Below, piece after piece: positions 11,791 through 24,497 of a DNA stretch of 64,000 nt. Origin of the DNA: Chlorophyllum brunneum (lineage: Eukaryota > Basidiomycota > Agaricomycetes > Agaricales > Agaricaceae); assembly GCA_963576785.1 (NCBI GenBank), contig OY756139.1, positions 1,488,001 through 1,552,000 of the forward strand, given 5' to 3'. The notes below the pieces were generated by a model. It did no database searches. It was not told where the DNA came from and saw only the letters and a list, made by a program, of their open reading frames with translations. How positions within the stretch are numbered: position 1 is the stretch's first letter; every line of letters starts with the position of its first letter. Position numbers and translations under genes: made by a program.

Positions 11791-12480
11791 GTTGTCCGGT
11801 GTGGATGAACTTTCTGTCTCAACTAAAAGTCGTTTTTATACCTGGCCCATAATTCATTGTGTGTTTAATAGATCGCGGTGGGAATGGGACCGAGAGTTGA
11901 GGCAGAATTTCGGGCCCGGAACGACCTCAGATGAGCGACTCAAGAACAGGTGCTTGTTCAGCTGAGTCTCATATGATGACGGAGAACTCAAGAAGATGCG
12001 CGGCAAACGAGCTTTGATGAAGATCCAGCGTCCTCGGTGGAGTTGCCAAGCTTTCTGCTTGCCGGGTTAACAGGCGGGAATGGGAGCTACACCCCAAGTT
12101 GCCCTTGGACACATATCATAACCAGGCTTCGGCGGCGACATCAACATATGACAGTGGATCATACCGTTGGAGAGTCGGACATTTCAGAAGTCGTGGACAA
12201 TAGTATCGGTGGATTGGGGCACAGTAGGTTTTTCCGCTGATTTGAGAATGGCTAAATGGGTCAGAGCCAATCGGCCAATGACGCAGGACCCTGTCTGCGT
12301 TCAGCCGCAGAGATTCCAAAATGCAAATGATTTTGACATAGCTAGGTGTACAGAGAGTGGCGATGGCACAAAGCGTCGTGTGGGGTATATGTTGTCTGGG
12401 GTTTGTCAGAGCCCGAAATTCAAAATAGAACTACGTCCGGGACTCGTACCAAGGCGTATTGGTAAGGGTTCTCATGAGTG
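11791..12480. other. LPMO promoter side, no gene seen
   Basis: This stretch lies upstream of the LPMO start and downstream of the PRKRIP1-like gene. A possible TATA-like TTTTTATA occurs on the plus strand near 11833. The short frames between 12037 and 12496 have no recognisable content and no splice partners. I see nothing else. Confidence 0.4.
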
Positions 12481-13187
12481 TCAATCGTCCTCGTGAATGG
12501 TAATTTTAGCTTCTTCAGCGACTGGTGCCGGGGTTATGTGTTCAGTTATACCCTGTGGCACTTGTGCCTTCAGTGGTTCGTAGGACTGGGGGCCGTCATC
12601 TGACTCATTGCCACTTTCCTCTCCAGGTTTCCTAAAGAGAAGCTCTTTCCCGCTGATGAGACGTCGTTTTTTCACCGGTAGCTCTGGCGCTTCATAAGTT
12701 CCCAGAACCCCGTCCAGTTTACTGGCATCTTCGCGGTTCTGTCGGGCCCTTTCTTTCTTCTTCTGTCGCTTTGCACGATTCTTCGCAGTCTTTGCCTCAG
12801 CAGCTTCCTCCGCTTCCTTCCGCTTGCGCTCGAATTCAGAGGTGAGGGCTTCCTATTTTTAGATCAGCTTTGAGGGACAAGGGCAGGAACGAAACTTGCT
12901 TTCTGCGCCTGTTCATCCATTAACTTCAAACGTTCATACTCTCGGCGTCTGCTGGCCTTGTAAACGTGGAATTCGCCGCTACCGGCGCCAGCACTAGAAC
13001 CCTGCACATTTTTCATCATTTCGCGCGCAGGGCGTACGTTTTTTTCTTTGGGAGGAGGAGGAACATATGCGGGCTTTGAGGGATCCTTGAGTAGTTTATC
13101 TAGCTGCGCACGTTGTTTCTCGACAGCTGTGAGAGCATGTCGAGGAGTAGCAGACGAGTTGGTGGAGGGGGTTGGAGTGGAAGACAT
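12481..13187 (-). CDS. PRKRIP1-like spliceosomal protein (DUF1168)
   Basis: Two exons, 13187-12891 and 12852-12481, give 222 residues. The first exon has a Ser/Thr/Pro-rich leader, then PSKPAYVPPPPKEKNV, a segment with EFHVYKASRRREYERLK, and a charged helix. The second exon continues a long Lys/Arg/Glu helix with RAKRQKKKERARQ and ends in an acidic tail. The FHxYRxxRRREY-type motif and the long basic helix are typical of PRKRIP1, which in metazoans is a component of the catalytic spliceosome and bridges U2 snRNP and Prp17/Syf1 regions. The intron is very short (38 nt, donor GTTCCT), so the junction could be slightly misplaced. Confidence 0.82.
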
Positions 13188-16044
13188 GCAGGCGTGTCAC
13201 GTCACGATTGTCACGCGCATTTAGTGGATCATGCACAGCTTGTACCCCGTGTTCTACATATACACACCTTCTATAAGGTCAACTCTATGTGTGGTCCGGA
13301 ACCCTACCTTCTCGTGTCGAACTTGAGTGCGACCCAAAACAGCCCACAGCTCATCTGCGACCCTGGGTGAATGGTCTGGATGATTTCAAGCACTAGGGGG
13401 CTAATGCTGTCTCGTATGGTGCGCCCATCTTCGCCGTCACTCATCAAACGATACCATCTGAAAAGACCCGTGTATGTCCCCATTTTGAACTCTCCATTAT
13501 GTTAGCTTATATTTAATAGCGAGGATAAATTACCCAGTCCCGTGACTAAGTCTCTGCCGATATCTTTTGAAGAGTATGCCGCGGAATCCGACATACTGAC
13601 ACGACCGTTTTCATGACTGAGGCCAATTTAGCGGCAACGTCCCCGAGGGCTGGCAATGTCGCATTCACCCAGAGGGCCTTCTTCATTTCTTCATCCCCCC
13701 TGCAGAAAACTGTCCATTTGTATGTTGAAACGCTGATACGGGCGGGAATTATTAAACTCACGAATGCACCTCCACCAGAGGATCATCGATCATTGATCAT
13801 CACCGACGAATGATTTTTCCATACAGAAACTGCCAATTTGATCGAAGGGTTCACTCAAGACATACACAATGATTTCTGTCTATAATGTCGTCGTACACTC
13901 ACAGCGACCTTGTGCTTGAACTAATGAAGGATGCGGAGTGAGTGAACTCTAAGCGCTTAGCGTTCACTTGCGGAGTCTTTCATGCACTGCGGCTTCTATT
14001 TCGTATATCATCCGGGACGGGTTATCTACTGGCCAGAGGAAGTTCAACTCGAACACCAGTGCAAGACAGTCACAGAAGTTCGCGGAAACTTATCCGGGTT
14101 TCAGGCTAGTGAGTTTCCTTCAGCCACCGCAGCCTCGATCACCCATGACTTGAGTTGGCTCGGACCATCGTAGAAACTTGCCTCGAGGTCGAGTACTGGT
14201 ACGCCTTGGTCTCGTGCCCACCTTTCGATAATGTAGTCTTCACAGTCGCACCGGACGTACTGGGATAACTTTCCAAACTTGCAAACGGTCACGCACAACG
14301 TGCGTGAGCAGGTGGTCGATACCCTTGTGTCTGCAATGGATGAGACTCCGTACTGAAATATATGTGGATAAATTAGGGAAATATAATCACAGACGTGATA
14401 TCTTCTGGGAACAGTGCAACCACATACACTCATCAGCATCTACAGAGCATGTTGAACGTCGTTCGGGTGGCAGAGGGAGGGCTACCTTAGCGAAATGCGC
14501 ATAGTCTATAAGTAATAACAACCGCATAGGCAGCAAGACCTGGCATGTAGGTGTTCTTAATCCGCTCTTTTCTGCAGCAGTTCTTATAACCTTCTGTTAT
14601 ACTCGGGGTCGCTTCATGAGGCACATCAGTGAGTCCCACATGCGCAGCTTTATTAGTCGCCGTTGAAATTGGCCCGGTCCAGGACGGGCTCAGAAACTAT
14701 TATGGTTCATGGGGTGCTAGGTTGTCCCGAACACAGTCCGTTCTTAAAGGCGCAAATCTAGAATGGCCCTCAACGATCATGGAATTATACTCTCTTTTGT
14801 TATTCCTCGTGCACAACTTGAATGCGTGCAACCAATGGCTGTTGATAGACGTGTATTTGTAGTCCACAGGGAATGATTCTTTAGAGAAATACAAGAGGAA
14901 TGGTATCAGGCGATCACGCTTGTAAGTTGGCGTTGAATTCGTGGGGTTTCAGGCTAAAGTAATTGGAAGGCCACTATTATGCTAGTTGCGAACTGTGCAT
15001 TTCCGGTCATCTCATTATTCCAGGGTCCGGAACCAGACACACAGTTCTCCAGAAAAAGTAGCAAGCTACCTGTCGCTTACGAGTAGTCTTTTCTTGGCAT
15101 GGTAATGTGTCGACACTACAGGGTCAGAAGACCTCGTACTCTGACTGAGATTATGAGCTTTGATCTTCTTGACCACTTTTGGTTCTGATACCTGGATCAT
15201 ATCTATAATGAGACTAAGCCCGGGCGCGGGGAACCAAAACATCATCTAGAGCGTTTGCTCGTTATGTGCCCTCATGCGCTCGTTATGTGGTCGTAAGTCA
15301 TCTACTCATGAGACCATGGATTTCGTTCGGCACCTCCTTATACTACACAGTGTGGTTGCATTCCTACTGGCCTTCCCGATCATGTGTTTCATTGAGATTC
15401 GTTTCATACGGCTACCAAAAGAATAGTTGCCTTGTCGACATCACTCTTCGGCTCGGTTATGTTATGTTCTATTATATCGTCGGGTTCGGAAGTGCAAGGT
15501 GCCTCGTCAAATCTGGTTCGGTCGATTTTCTGGAGGGATTCACATCATCACCTCTTCTTTTCACTGGCACAGAAAAGTCCAAGGGAACGCCGAGTTAGCG
15601 TCACCAGGGCAAAGCATGATTTCATTCCTTCCGGTTCCAGGTGAATGTTAGCCACATTTTACTGCTCGTACTCGTGTATCCTAGTTTGCACTGTGGGTCT
15701 TCAGCAGAGCACTAGTGGTTGTAACGGATATAAGCGGAACATATCACATATGTATGTGTCGTGTTCGTGTGAGTGATCTTCTGTAGACTTGAAACCAGCA
15801 AGCTTGCACGTCAGTCTGTAAATACTGTTTCGTCGCAACCTGCGCACCTTGCACTATGGTCTGCTATATATAACTGGAAACGTTTTACCTCAAGGTTCCT
15901 TTCAAGGCGAACTCTCTGTTTTGGTGAAGTGTTTTCAGCCTTTCCAGGTCCTGGACAGGTGTCGCCATCAGTGTATTTGACCGGCTTAGAGCCGGGTTGA
16001 TGTAGTGATGGTTCTCTATTCTGAACTCATTCCTTCAACCTGAA
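13188..16044. other. 2.9 kb stretch without a convincing gene
   Basis: Short open frames lie on both strands. The two best candidates are a plus-strand start at 13885 (MSSYTHSDLVLELMKDA, followed by a GTGAGT donor) and a minus-strand frame ending at 14101. They overlap each other, match no family I recognise and cannot be extended by plausible splicing. The stretch is AT-richer in parts and could hold a decayed gene or the long promoter of COG2. No repeats or transposon ends were evident. Confidence 0.45.
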
Positions 16045-19000
16045 ATGGCCTCTACCAAACAAAATGACAGGCAAAGTAACACTAGAGACCCGTATCAACT
16101 CGAGCGTCTTGCCGAGGAGCTCGCAGCTCGAGAATCAAGCCGACAAATTCAGACCTCCCTTTCGGACATTGACGCCCGGTTGACCGACCTCCCAGATTAC
16201 GAACCTCTGTCTCATCATAATCCGCTGCTGACTGGTCCCATGTTCAACATCGAAGACTTCTTGCTCTCGCGAGCGCGTGCGTCTTTACCCGAGCTGCGGG
16301 CGGAGCTCCGTGACTATCTCTCCTCTCTGAGAGAAGAGCTTGTCCAACTTATCAACAATGACTACGAGGCTTTCATTAGCCTCAGCACGGACTTGCGCAC
16401 CGAAGGTTCGAGGATGAAGAGAATGCGAGGGCCCTTGGGTGGTTTGCGGGACCAGGTACTGGTGCGTTGACCCGAAAAGACCGTTTTATCCACCGACTTA
16501 CAACCGCAAAGGCATCCGGGAAGGAGCTACAAACCATACAGGATGCTATACAAGAGAAACTTGACAAGCGTGCTACGCTGCGGGAAGAAAAGGTCTTAGA
16601 AATCAGATTGGTTCTAGTCTTGGGTCTGTTGGCTCATCGTCTCTCCAGGCGCTTTTACATCTTCTTCTGAAGATATCGGAGTCCGTAACGCGGCTAGAGT
16701 CTCTGCTTTTGATCGCTTCGCCAGAACAGGACGATGGTTTTGCTGGTGTCAATTCATCAGGAGTGCCTCCGCATGATGACGCGTACGAAGAGAAGTATGC
16801 TAGTGCCTATTCACTCTCCGAATTCAAAGTAAATCATCTTCAATGTAGAGGCAGGAGAAATCGCGCGAAACACATCGCACGGGTTGCGGCAGAATATATG
16901 CAACTGCTGTATCATATCTCGAAGGCCCGCGGAGAGAACTGCGCATTGGTGGATGAACTTGAATGGGTTCGTAAAGTGTCACTATATCGCGTAATTATCT
17001 TGCATACGTGACCTCTCTCCAGCGTATCGATCGCATTCGATCAACCTTATCATCTGATTTGGACCACCTATTCGCGGCAATGTTGACAAAAATGAGAGAT
17101 AGTAAACCGGGAAATCGACTATCTGAAGTTGAACGGGCAAAATTGCTCCTTGACCTCAAGGAATGCCTTCACACGTACGATATTCTGGGGCTATGGCGCG
17201 ATGCTGAAGACGTGTTAAGGCGGGAGGTGATCAGGCCTTTCTTAAGGAAGGTATGTGCATCTAGCGAGTACCAACGCCTCACACTGATGTACCTATAGAC
17301 TGTTTATCACAGCGCCTTGACCGCTCCATATTCCCCCGTTATTCCGAAAACCCCGTTCCACCCTGAACCATTGGAGCTCATACGCTCTGCAGGACACCCT
17401 CTACGAACGCCGTATACCCCCTTCACAGCGTTTTCTCCCCAGCAAGGTTCTTCATCATCCCATTTTGCCAGTAATCCGCCGCATGCAATCTTAATGGAGG
17501 ATGGGGATGATCCTCTCGTTCGTATCTATAATCAAATTCTACGTTTTGTTGCCCGCGACTTGAAGGATATCATCGACATAGCGGAGAAGGTTTCCAGCAA
17601 GAGCACGGCCAAAGACAGGGCTCTCAATAACGACTTCCCAAACCAAGAAAGTGATCTAGAGGGGTTTCAAATCATGGGTTATGTGATTTGGGAGGAGATT
17701 GCCAGTGCAATCATCAATGATATTGGGGGTATTGTGTTTGCGGCTGGTCGTCCTGATGATCTCCGAAAGGTAAGGCCGTGGGATGTTGTCACTGGCTGGG
17801 GCTGACCCAAGTGCAGAACTACGACACTACTCAAAATTTCTTGCGATGCTTGGAGCTTCACGCACCTTCAGCAAAAGCCATACACATCATGAGGGAACAC
17901 GATCTCTATAAGGAATTTGAGAGGCGATGGCAGTTGCCCGTATATTTCCAGCTCCGTTGGAAAGAAATCGTCATTGACGTAGAAGATGCTTTTAACGAGT
18001 TGCGCCTTGAGCCTTCTACAACTAACGGTACATTATCTATCCCTGAACAGAAGTGGTGGTAATGGCTGACCCGGCTCTAAATAGATGGATCTGGTTTGTC
18101 GCTGGTGCAGACGAGAGCTTTGTGGAAGGCAATCATGGCATGCTGGAGTCCTGACGTCCTCATTCCGGAATTGAGTCATAGATTCTGGCGGCTAACATTA
18201 CAAGTATGCATGATTATTTAGTTTGCTAGCACAGAGGCTAACTGAAGCAGCTTCTGGGTAGATATGGTTCTTGGCTTAACTCAGCGTATGCTAACATGGG
18301 GGAGAGTGGTTCTGCGTTGCGGTCGGTAACGTCAGCCAATCTACCTACCGAGGCATCCTCGACAGAAGCCGTAGCCGCAGACGAGATTTCATTGCGGCAA
18401 TACGCTGCAATACTTGGTGACATCAAGATGCTGGAAAACAAGACTGAAAAACTATGGCAACAAGAAATCAGTATCGTTCTTCCACCAGAAATGTTGGAGA
18501 ATATGGATGGTAAGGCGCCGCAAGGCGAGTGGATAACCTCCCAGTTTGAAGCTCTACTTACATTCGGGAAGATATCCTAAAACATGTACTTACCGAAGCA
18601 ATGTTGGTCGCACAGTCAACATCAAGTCACGTTATTACCATCTTGACCAAGAGGTGCTGTGAAGCCCTGCTCCCTGTTCGATCTGTCCCTTCCCAGTTTC
18701 GGGCAATGTCAAACAAGCGTCTTCCGACGGAACCAAGCCATTTTGTGCAAGCCATTTTCCGACCTCTCAAAGCCTTCTTTGCCGTTGGATCCTGTGATGG
18801 TCCTGATCGCGTCGTGAAGGATGCCTACTCATTCGAGTATTCGCAGCAGGTCTTCAACAACGTCACCCAGAGGTCAGCGCGTGCCTTTTATGGGTGGAAT
18901 AGATGTTGATGACCCTAGGTATATTTCGTACCTCGTTGCAATGAGGAAAACGGAGGAATCTCTACGGAAGCTCAAGAAGGGAAAGAAGGCCACCTTTTCT

Positions 19001-19237
19001 CTTTTCGGTAGTGCTAAGGACGACGATGGTCACGATGAGGAGCGCATAAGGACTCAAATGATTCTCGACGTTGAAGCATTTGGCAAGGACGCACAGTCTC
19101 TCAACATTGACCTGACGAATAACGAGAATTATGAGTGCTTAAAGGATATTGTCTTAGCTAGCGATCGTGAGTCGAAACTATGGCCTGTGCTGTTATCCTG
19201 TTCGTTGATACCATCTACAGAGGATGACGATGGGTAG
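16045..19237 (+). CDS. COG2: Conserved oligomeric Golgi complex subunit 2
   Basis: Eleven exons join in frame: 16045-16461, 16512-16592, 16649-16966, 17023-17250, 17299-17769, 17817-18027, 18085-18203, 18251-18509, 18572-18872, 18919-19166 and 19221-19237, giving 889 residues. The N-terminus has the COG2 signature: a LTGPMFNIEDFLLSR segment followed by a long coiled coil (PELRAELRDYLSSLREELVQL, LREEKALLHLLLKI). The C-terminal region has ILTKRCCEALLPVRSVPSQ. COG2 is a lobe A subunit of the tethering complex for retrograde intra-Golgi vesicles. The last intron (19167-19220) is 54 nt and in frame, so a retained form of 907 residues is also possible. The gene converges on VPS8 with 99 bp between stops. 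Confidence 0.92.
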
Positions 19238-19336
19238 TGTAGACGGTTGTATCACCATTTTCTCTGCCGATAATCCACGGCCGAATCTAACGATGTATAC
19301 CCAGGCACTGTTTCATACGTTGAAACCAAATATATA

Positions 19337-22300
19337 CTACTCCGGTAGACATTGGTGATGATAAGCTTTTCCAGCTCGGGTTAGAACGATTTGGAGAGCC
19401 GGAATACCGACATCGGTGGATGCGTCAGGGCTCCGACCAGATGGTCTCTTCGAGAGTGAATTGCGACATTGTATACAAACACCTCGATCTGACGTCCACC
19501 CGCGCGATTTCTGCCGCGTCAAGTTCGCCATTGTGTCGAACAAGTCCCGCTCCACCAAGTGCTTAGTCATTGTAAGCATATCGCCATCTGAACGATATGA
19601 TTCCAGCATGCCCGTTAGAATGGTACGGAACTCATCGTAGTGAGAATGGGCCATTGAGGTAGTCGAGTTGGCCAAGCGTTTGAAAAGGCGAGGGAAAGAT
19701 ACAGCTGATGTGGAGGTGATCGAGACGAGCGCGCCAAACGTGTCTTGGACCAGTGAACGGAGTGCTGTCAAATATTGGTCCTTCGTCTCCTGGTCAAGTT
19801 CTGGGGTACTGAAGGATTGGGATGCGGATATACGTTGCACCACATTGATCTGACTGTTCAACAATGTGAACCAGATATCCTCCAGTGGCACATCAACTTC
19901 GGACGATATACGGGATCTCCGCAGACAAATATCAATGCCTCTTTGACCGATCACACGAAGTGAATCTACTGCGAAATCCAGTTGCGCCCGCGAATTAGCG
20001 GAGGGTTCTCTGAAAAACTGCATGACTTGCAAAGCTAAGTTTATTTGGTACTCCACGGCTTTGTCAAGAGCAATCTGAGGCTCGCCTCGTGCATCTAATG
20101 CCCAGATTACGACATCGAGAGTTTGGTTGCTTTCGCAAATCTGGATCACGTCGTCCCATTGGAGGAAATTCGATGGCAGAGACTCGAGAACGACGATAGT
20201 TTCATGTGGATGAAAGCGACATTGGAGATTCACGAACATACGACGGATATGAAGAGGTATTGCGTTCAGAAGGGAAGGCGGAGGAGTAACACTATCGGCA
20301 GGTTTGAGGGGAGAAAATAATGTTTGGAGATATAAGAACCGCTTGGTATCTGCACCTGAACCATCGAACGTGTCCAATGCACGAGCATGTAGCTGAGGCA
20401 GATGTTTCTGGAGTAACAATGCAGTTTCCGATTCCCCGAGTTCGAGTAACCGCTCCAATGAATTTTCCACTGTAAGAACGAGCAGTGGAGGGATTACACC
20501 TTTACTTGTCTGCGTCCCTATCGCTAGAACTTCATCTAGCCTTTCAAACGCGGTAGAAGGGTGAATATCTGGATCGTCCAAGTATGTCATAAATAGAAGA
20601 TTCCACCGCCGGTCCTGTTGGTACCATGTCCGTAGAATCCTGTAGAATCCAGCGGCTTCGAAGAGACTAGCGATTTTTTCGCTATCATGGGGATTGTAAA
20701 CGGACAAAAGGTACTCAGCAGCAAGTTGCCGATCTTCTCTTGTTTCTGGTTTCTTATCTGTTGCGAGATTCACAAGTGTCTTATGCAGGACGCTAGGCAC
20801 CATCTGGAGGAACTGAGGGTATTTGGGAACGTTCCGGGCTATGAAGATATATATGAATATCGCGTCTTCAGGGGATAATGAGTCTGAGGTGACGAGCTCG
20901 ACTAATATTCGGACAACAATGAGCCGGTTGATGCTCTGACTTTCGTCGTTGAGGTAGGCGTCTTCAAACGCGATATCGAGAGAGTGCAGGAATGACTCTG
21001 CGTCCCATTGGATTAGTTGTCGGATGTAAGGATATGTGGGTTCAATGCCGCCTTCTTCGTCAGATGTCAATATGAGTTTGCCGCCCTCCCCTGGTGGCCA
21101 GACACTAGATCGTCCATAGAATAGGAATGTGTAGATATCCTTCTTTGCTTGGAAGGCTTCATCTTCGGGAAGAGGTTCTCCGCTGGGATATGTGAGTCCA
21201 GAAAGGATGTGGGAGAGATAAGGGTAGACTTTGTACGAGTTTAAGATCATCGGCTCGAGGCTGGACTCTGAGTCTGAGGCGTCATCATCCGACTCTTTAT
21301 CCCCATTCTCCACCTTCGCACGTCGACGAATTAACACTCGTCGAATGAGACCGAGGAGCTCTACGATTGGAGCGACGTAGTCTCGTAGTGCACGGGTGTA
21401 GACGTATATTATAGCGTCGTAGAGATGATGTCTCTGGCATAAGTGAATAGCCTGGTTGATGTCCAAACAAGCAGGATCAATATGCCAAATGACACGCTCC
21501 ACAAGGTCAGGTCTCCCATCCTCTTCGTGCAAACCAATCAGTCGTTGCGTTATTCTTGGTGGTACATAACGAATTTCGTTACTGAGCATGAACGGTTCCA
21601 GGTGCCTCAGATAAATTCCCGAAATACCACAGTCGTCGTACTGCTGGAACAACTCCTCAAACAAGAAGTCTGTGTCGTCCAATGGGATACATGCATGGCA
21701 ACAGGTCGTGACCAAGCTTTCAAATAGAACCGTTCGATCAACACCACGTCCGTCTGGCGTGACATGCGTCGAGTCGGTCATCCTGTCTTCTGAGAAAGCG
21801 TAGCGGGCGGATGCGACCATAAGATCCTGGAGTTTGTCACCAATGACGAGTTTGCGGAGCTGTGGGTCGGTAGGGAGAGCATTCCTGTTTCCCGGTGCTT
21901 CGTCGAGGTAATAGGATCTTGCGAGTTCGATGGCACTAAGAAAGTCACCGTCCTCGACGAGGGACAATATTCGGTCTGCCCAGGTTAGAAGAGTGCCAAC
22001 GCAAATTTCGTTTCTACCCTATGGGATACTTGAACAAGGTGAACAGTGTTAGTCCATGAGCCAGAACTCACTAGTAGAAATATTTTCCCCTTATAAATGC
22101 GCATACTGTGCGAGACATCTCGAATAGAACCTTGGTAATTGGTATTCCCTTTGATAATATACCCCATTGTCGGTGACATTAAAGTTGCGGCATCGAATTG
22201 CACCTGTTCGATTAACTTTGACGCCTGCAAGTCGAACACGCCCATCTCATTTAGAGTGAGAATGACCAATTGCTATGGGGTACATCAGAATCACCGTCAG

Positions 22301-24217
22301 GGCGGACGAAAAGTCAAGGGTACCTCACCTGAGAATTCAACCACTGAATCGCCAGAATCTCCTCCTCTGCAGTCCAGGAGAGGACGTCCTGATAACCAAC
22401 AGCACCAACGTCTACTTCCCTTTCCCTCCCCGTCTTCGCATTTTTTAACACTTGCCGAACCCGCACTTCCTCGACCTTCACTATTCGCAATGCATGCCCC
22501 CAGGACAATGCGAGGACAGGGGCAGTCGGTGGCCCTTGCCCTTTCTCTTTACCTTTGACCCTGGCTTTTCCGCTGGTGCTGACAGCCTTACCATTCGCGT
22601 CAGGCCGCAGGAGGGATTCCTCAAAGACACTAGGAAACCACGCCACAGTACCCCTCCATCTAGTTTGCGAGCGCCATGTTCCGCCTTCTTCCAAACCCCT
22701 CGGAATCTTAAACCAGGTCTTCGGATTCGGCTTAAGCCCCACAACAACCAACTTGGTCGGTGTCAGCATCGCCACAAGATTGTAGTGGTCTGTCACATGT
22801 GGTGAGGTGCCCAACGGTAAAGGGGCCATCATGAGGATCGTATAGCGAGGATTTCTATGTTGAATTGTGTGTACTCGGTTGTCACGCGGATGTGGTGGAG
22901 GTTGTGGGTCAGGATATCGTCCTAGTATACGTAGGATGTCTGGGGCTTCGACGAAGAGAACTTTTCCTAGGGAATGGTAAAATGCGAGGCCGTGGATATC
23001 TGCCGAAACAACAGCAGTGTGACGACCGGCTACGAAGCCTATGCTGATTATACGTGAGCCATGGATGTGACCCTCTTTTCGGCCAGAATAAACGAGGGAG
23101 AGTGATGTTGGTGGGACGGAACGAATGGGGGTTGTTGGATTTGTGAGGTTATAGATCTGGATGTGTCCCGTTGAGTAGCCTGCTGCGACGCATGTGTGGT
23201 CATGGGAGAGTGCGAGAGCTGTGACAGCTCCGAGGGGGTTGTCTGCCAGCCGCAATGATGAAAAAAATGTAGAGCAGAAGTAGGGTCAAACCCACCAGGT
23301 AAGTCCTCACCGCAAACACACTTCAAATTCTGATGGAAATCATACACCAGAATCTTGCCATCCGAAGTCCCAATGCACACGTACCCATTAGCAGCTAGTA
23401 CAGTGGGTGTCTCGAACCTCTGTGCCCCAAGCACCGTCATCGCCTTTCGGGCGGTATTATTCGCAGACGCATACACTTCTTTTGTAACTGTGTGTAGGTT
23501 GGTCCACCGAAACACGGCCCTTTCAGAGCTTTGTATGACCGCGTTTACTATTTCGCGGTGGTCCCGGACTTGTGATGAGCTGGGATCTGGGGAGTAGGGG
23601 TTTGAATTCGAGAAGGAGGAGACACGGGAGAGTGTATGTGAGGTTGAAGGAATGTTCTGTGATGGCAAGGATGAGCGGAAGGGGAAGCCGGATTGTGGTT
23701 GGTGAGAGGGGCGGGGTGAATGTGAGCGGAGGCGGGAGACAGAGGGGTGGAGAAAGGGTTTGGCAATCCTTGAAGACACTACCCGCGGCGGCGAAGGAGA
23801 GCGGGGGTCGTGTGCCACAGTTTCTGGCTAGACAACACTCAGCCCGGGTGCAGACACCAGTCGAAAGATCCATACCTCCTCGTCCACAACCACCGACCCC
23901 TCACCAGTCTCCGTGAGCACATCCTCCTCATCTGTCAACTCATCCTGTCCCAAAACCTCCCGCAGCCGTGCCCGGTAATTCTGCGCCGTTCCTGGGACAG
24001 AATCAACACCTGTATAGAGGAACCCTTCTTCTGCATCATCATCATCACTATTCAATTTAAATTCCTCTTCGTCTTCCTCGTCCATAATTTCCTCCATGCG
24101 TGAGGAGTAGTTCGAGGCTGAGGTGAATTCACTAGCTTCGTGTTCTTCATCCGAGTCCGAGAAATGTAGTTGTGGTTGTGGCTCATGGGCTTCCAAGTCT
24201 GTGTCGCTGGGAGCCAT
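19337..24217 (-). CDS. VPS8: CORVET subunit Vps8
   Basis: Five exons (24217-23876, 23827-23296, 23242-22329, 22272-22072, 22018-19337) give 1556 residues. The start ATG at 24217 has a good Kozak-like context (ACCATGG). An acidic, disordered N-terminus is followed by a WD40-type propeller (NGYVCIGTSDGKILVYDF; VTALALSHDHTCVAAGYSTG) and a long alpha-solenoid encoded by one 2.7 kb exon (ICVGTLLTWADRIL, SLVEDGDFLSAIELARSYY). Vps8 is the Rab5/Vps21-binding subunit of CORVET and tethers early endosomes. The C-terminus has C-x2-C (1511, 1514) and YHHQC (His1550-Cys1553) of a RING, but the protein stops three residues after that cysteine, so the final zinc pair is absent. CTI6 lies upstream in tandem. 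Confidence 0.93.
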
Positions 24218-24497
24218 GGTTGTGATCTCGTCATGAAAGTCTGGGCGCTCGAGAACTGAACATGTGAAGATGTAACACAAATGGCAGTGACGCACCATGT
24301 TAGGCTCAACAGCCTGTGCCAAACAAGGCAGTCCTTCCCAAGCACACGGCGACGACAGGGCCACATAGATATCCATACAAACCGGTCTGTGAAATGCAAA
24401 TTATGTAGACGACATGATAAAATATAATAATACAAAATAGCAATATTCCAGCGAAAGAACCAGTACAGGAGGGTGGACGGGAGAACGACAAAGTCTG

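Noticed and set aside
13885..14173. Small plus-strand gene starting MSSYTHSDLVLELMKDA
   Set aside because: The GTGAGT donor can be joined only to acceptors that give very short introns (24-39 nt), and the resulting peptide matches no family I know.
14101..14439. Minus-strand 112-residue frame ending in LKSWVIEAAVAEGNSLA
   Set aside because: No recognisable domain, non-ATG or weak start, overlap with another candidate on the opposite strand.
18510..18571. Apparent frameshift in COG2 between the WITSQFEALLTFGKIS frame and the next conserved frame
   Set aside because: A normal GT-AG intron (gtaagg...gggaag, 18510-18571) restores the frame, so no lesion is needed.
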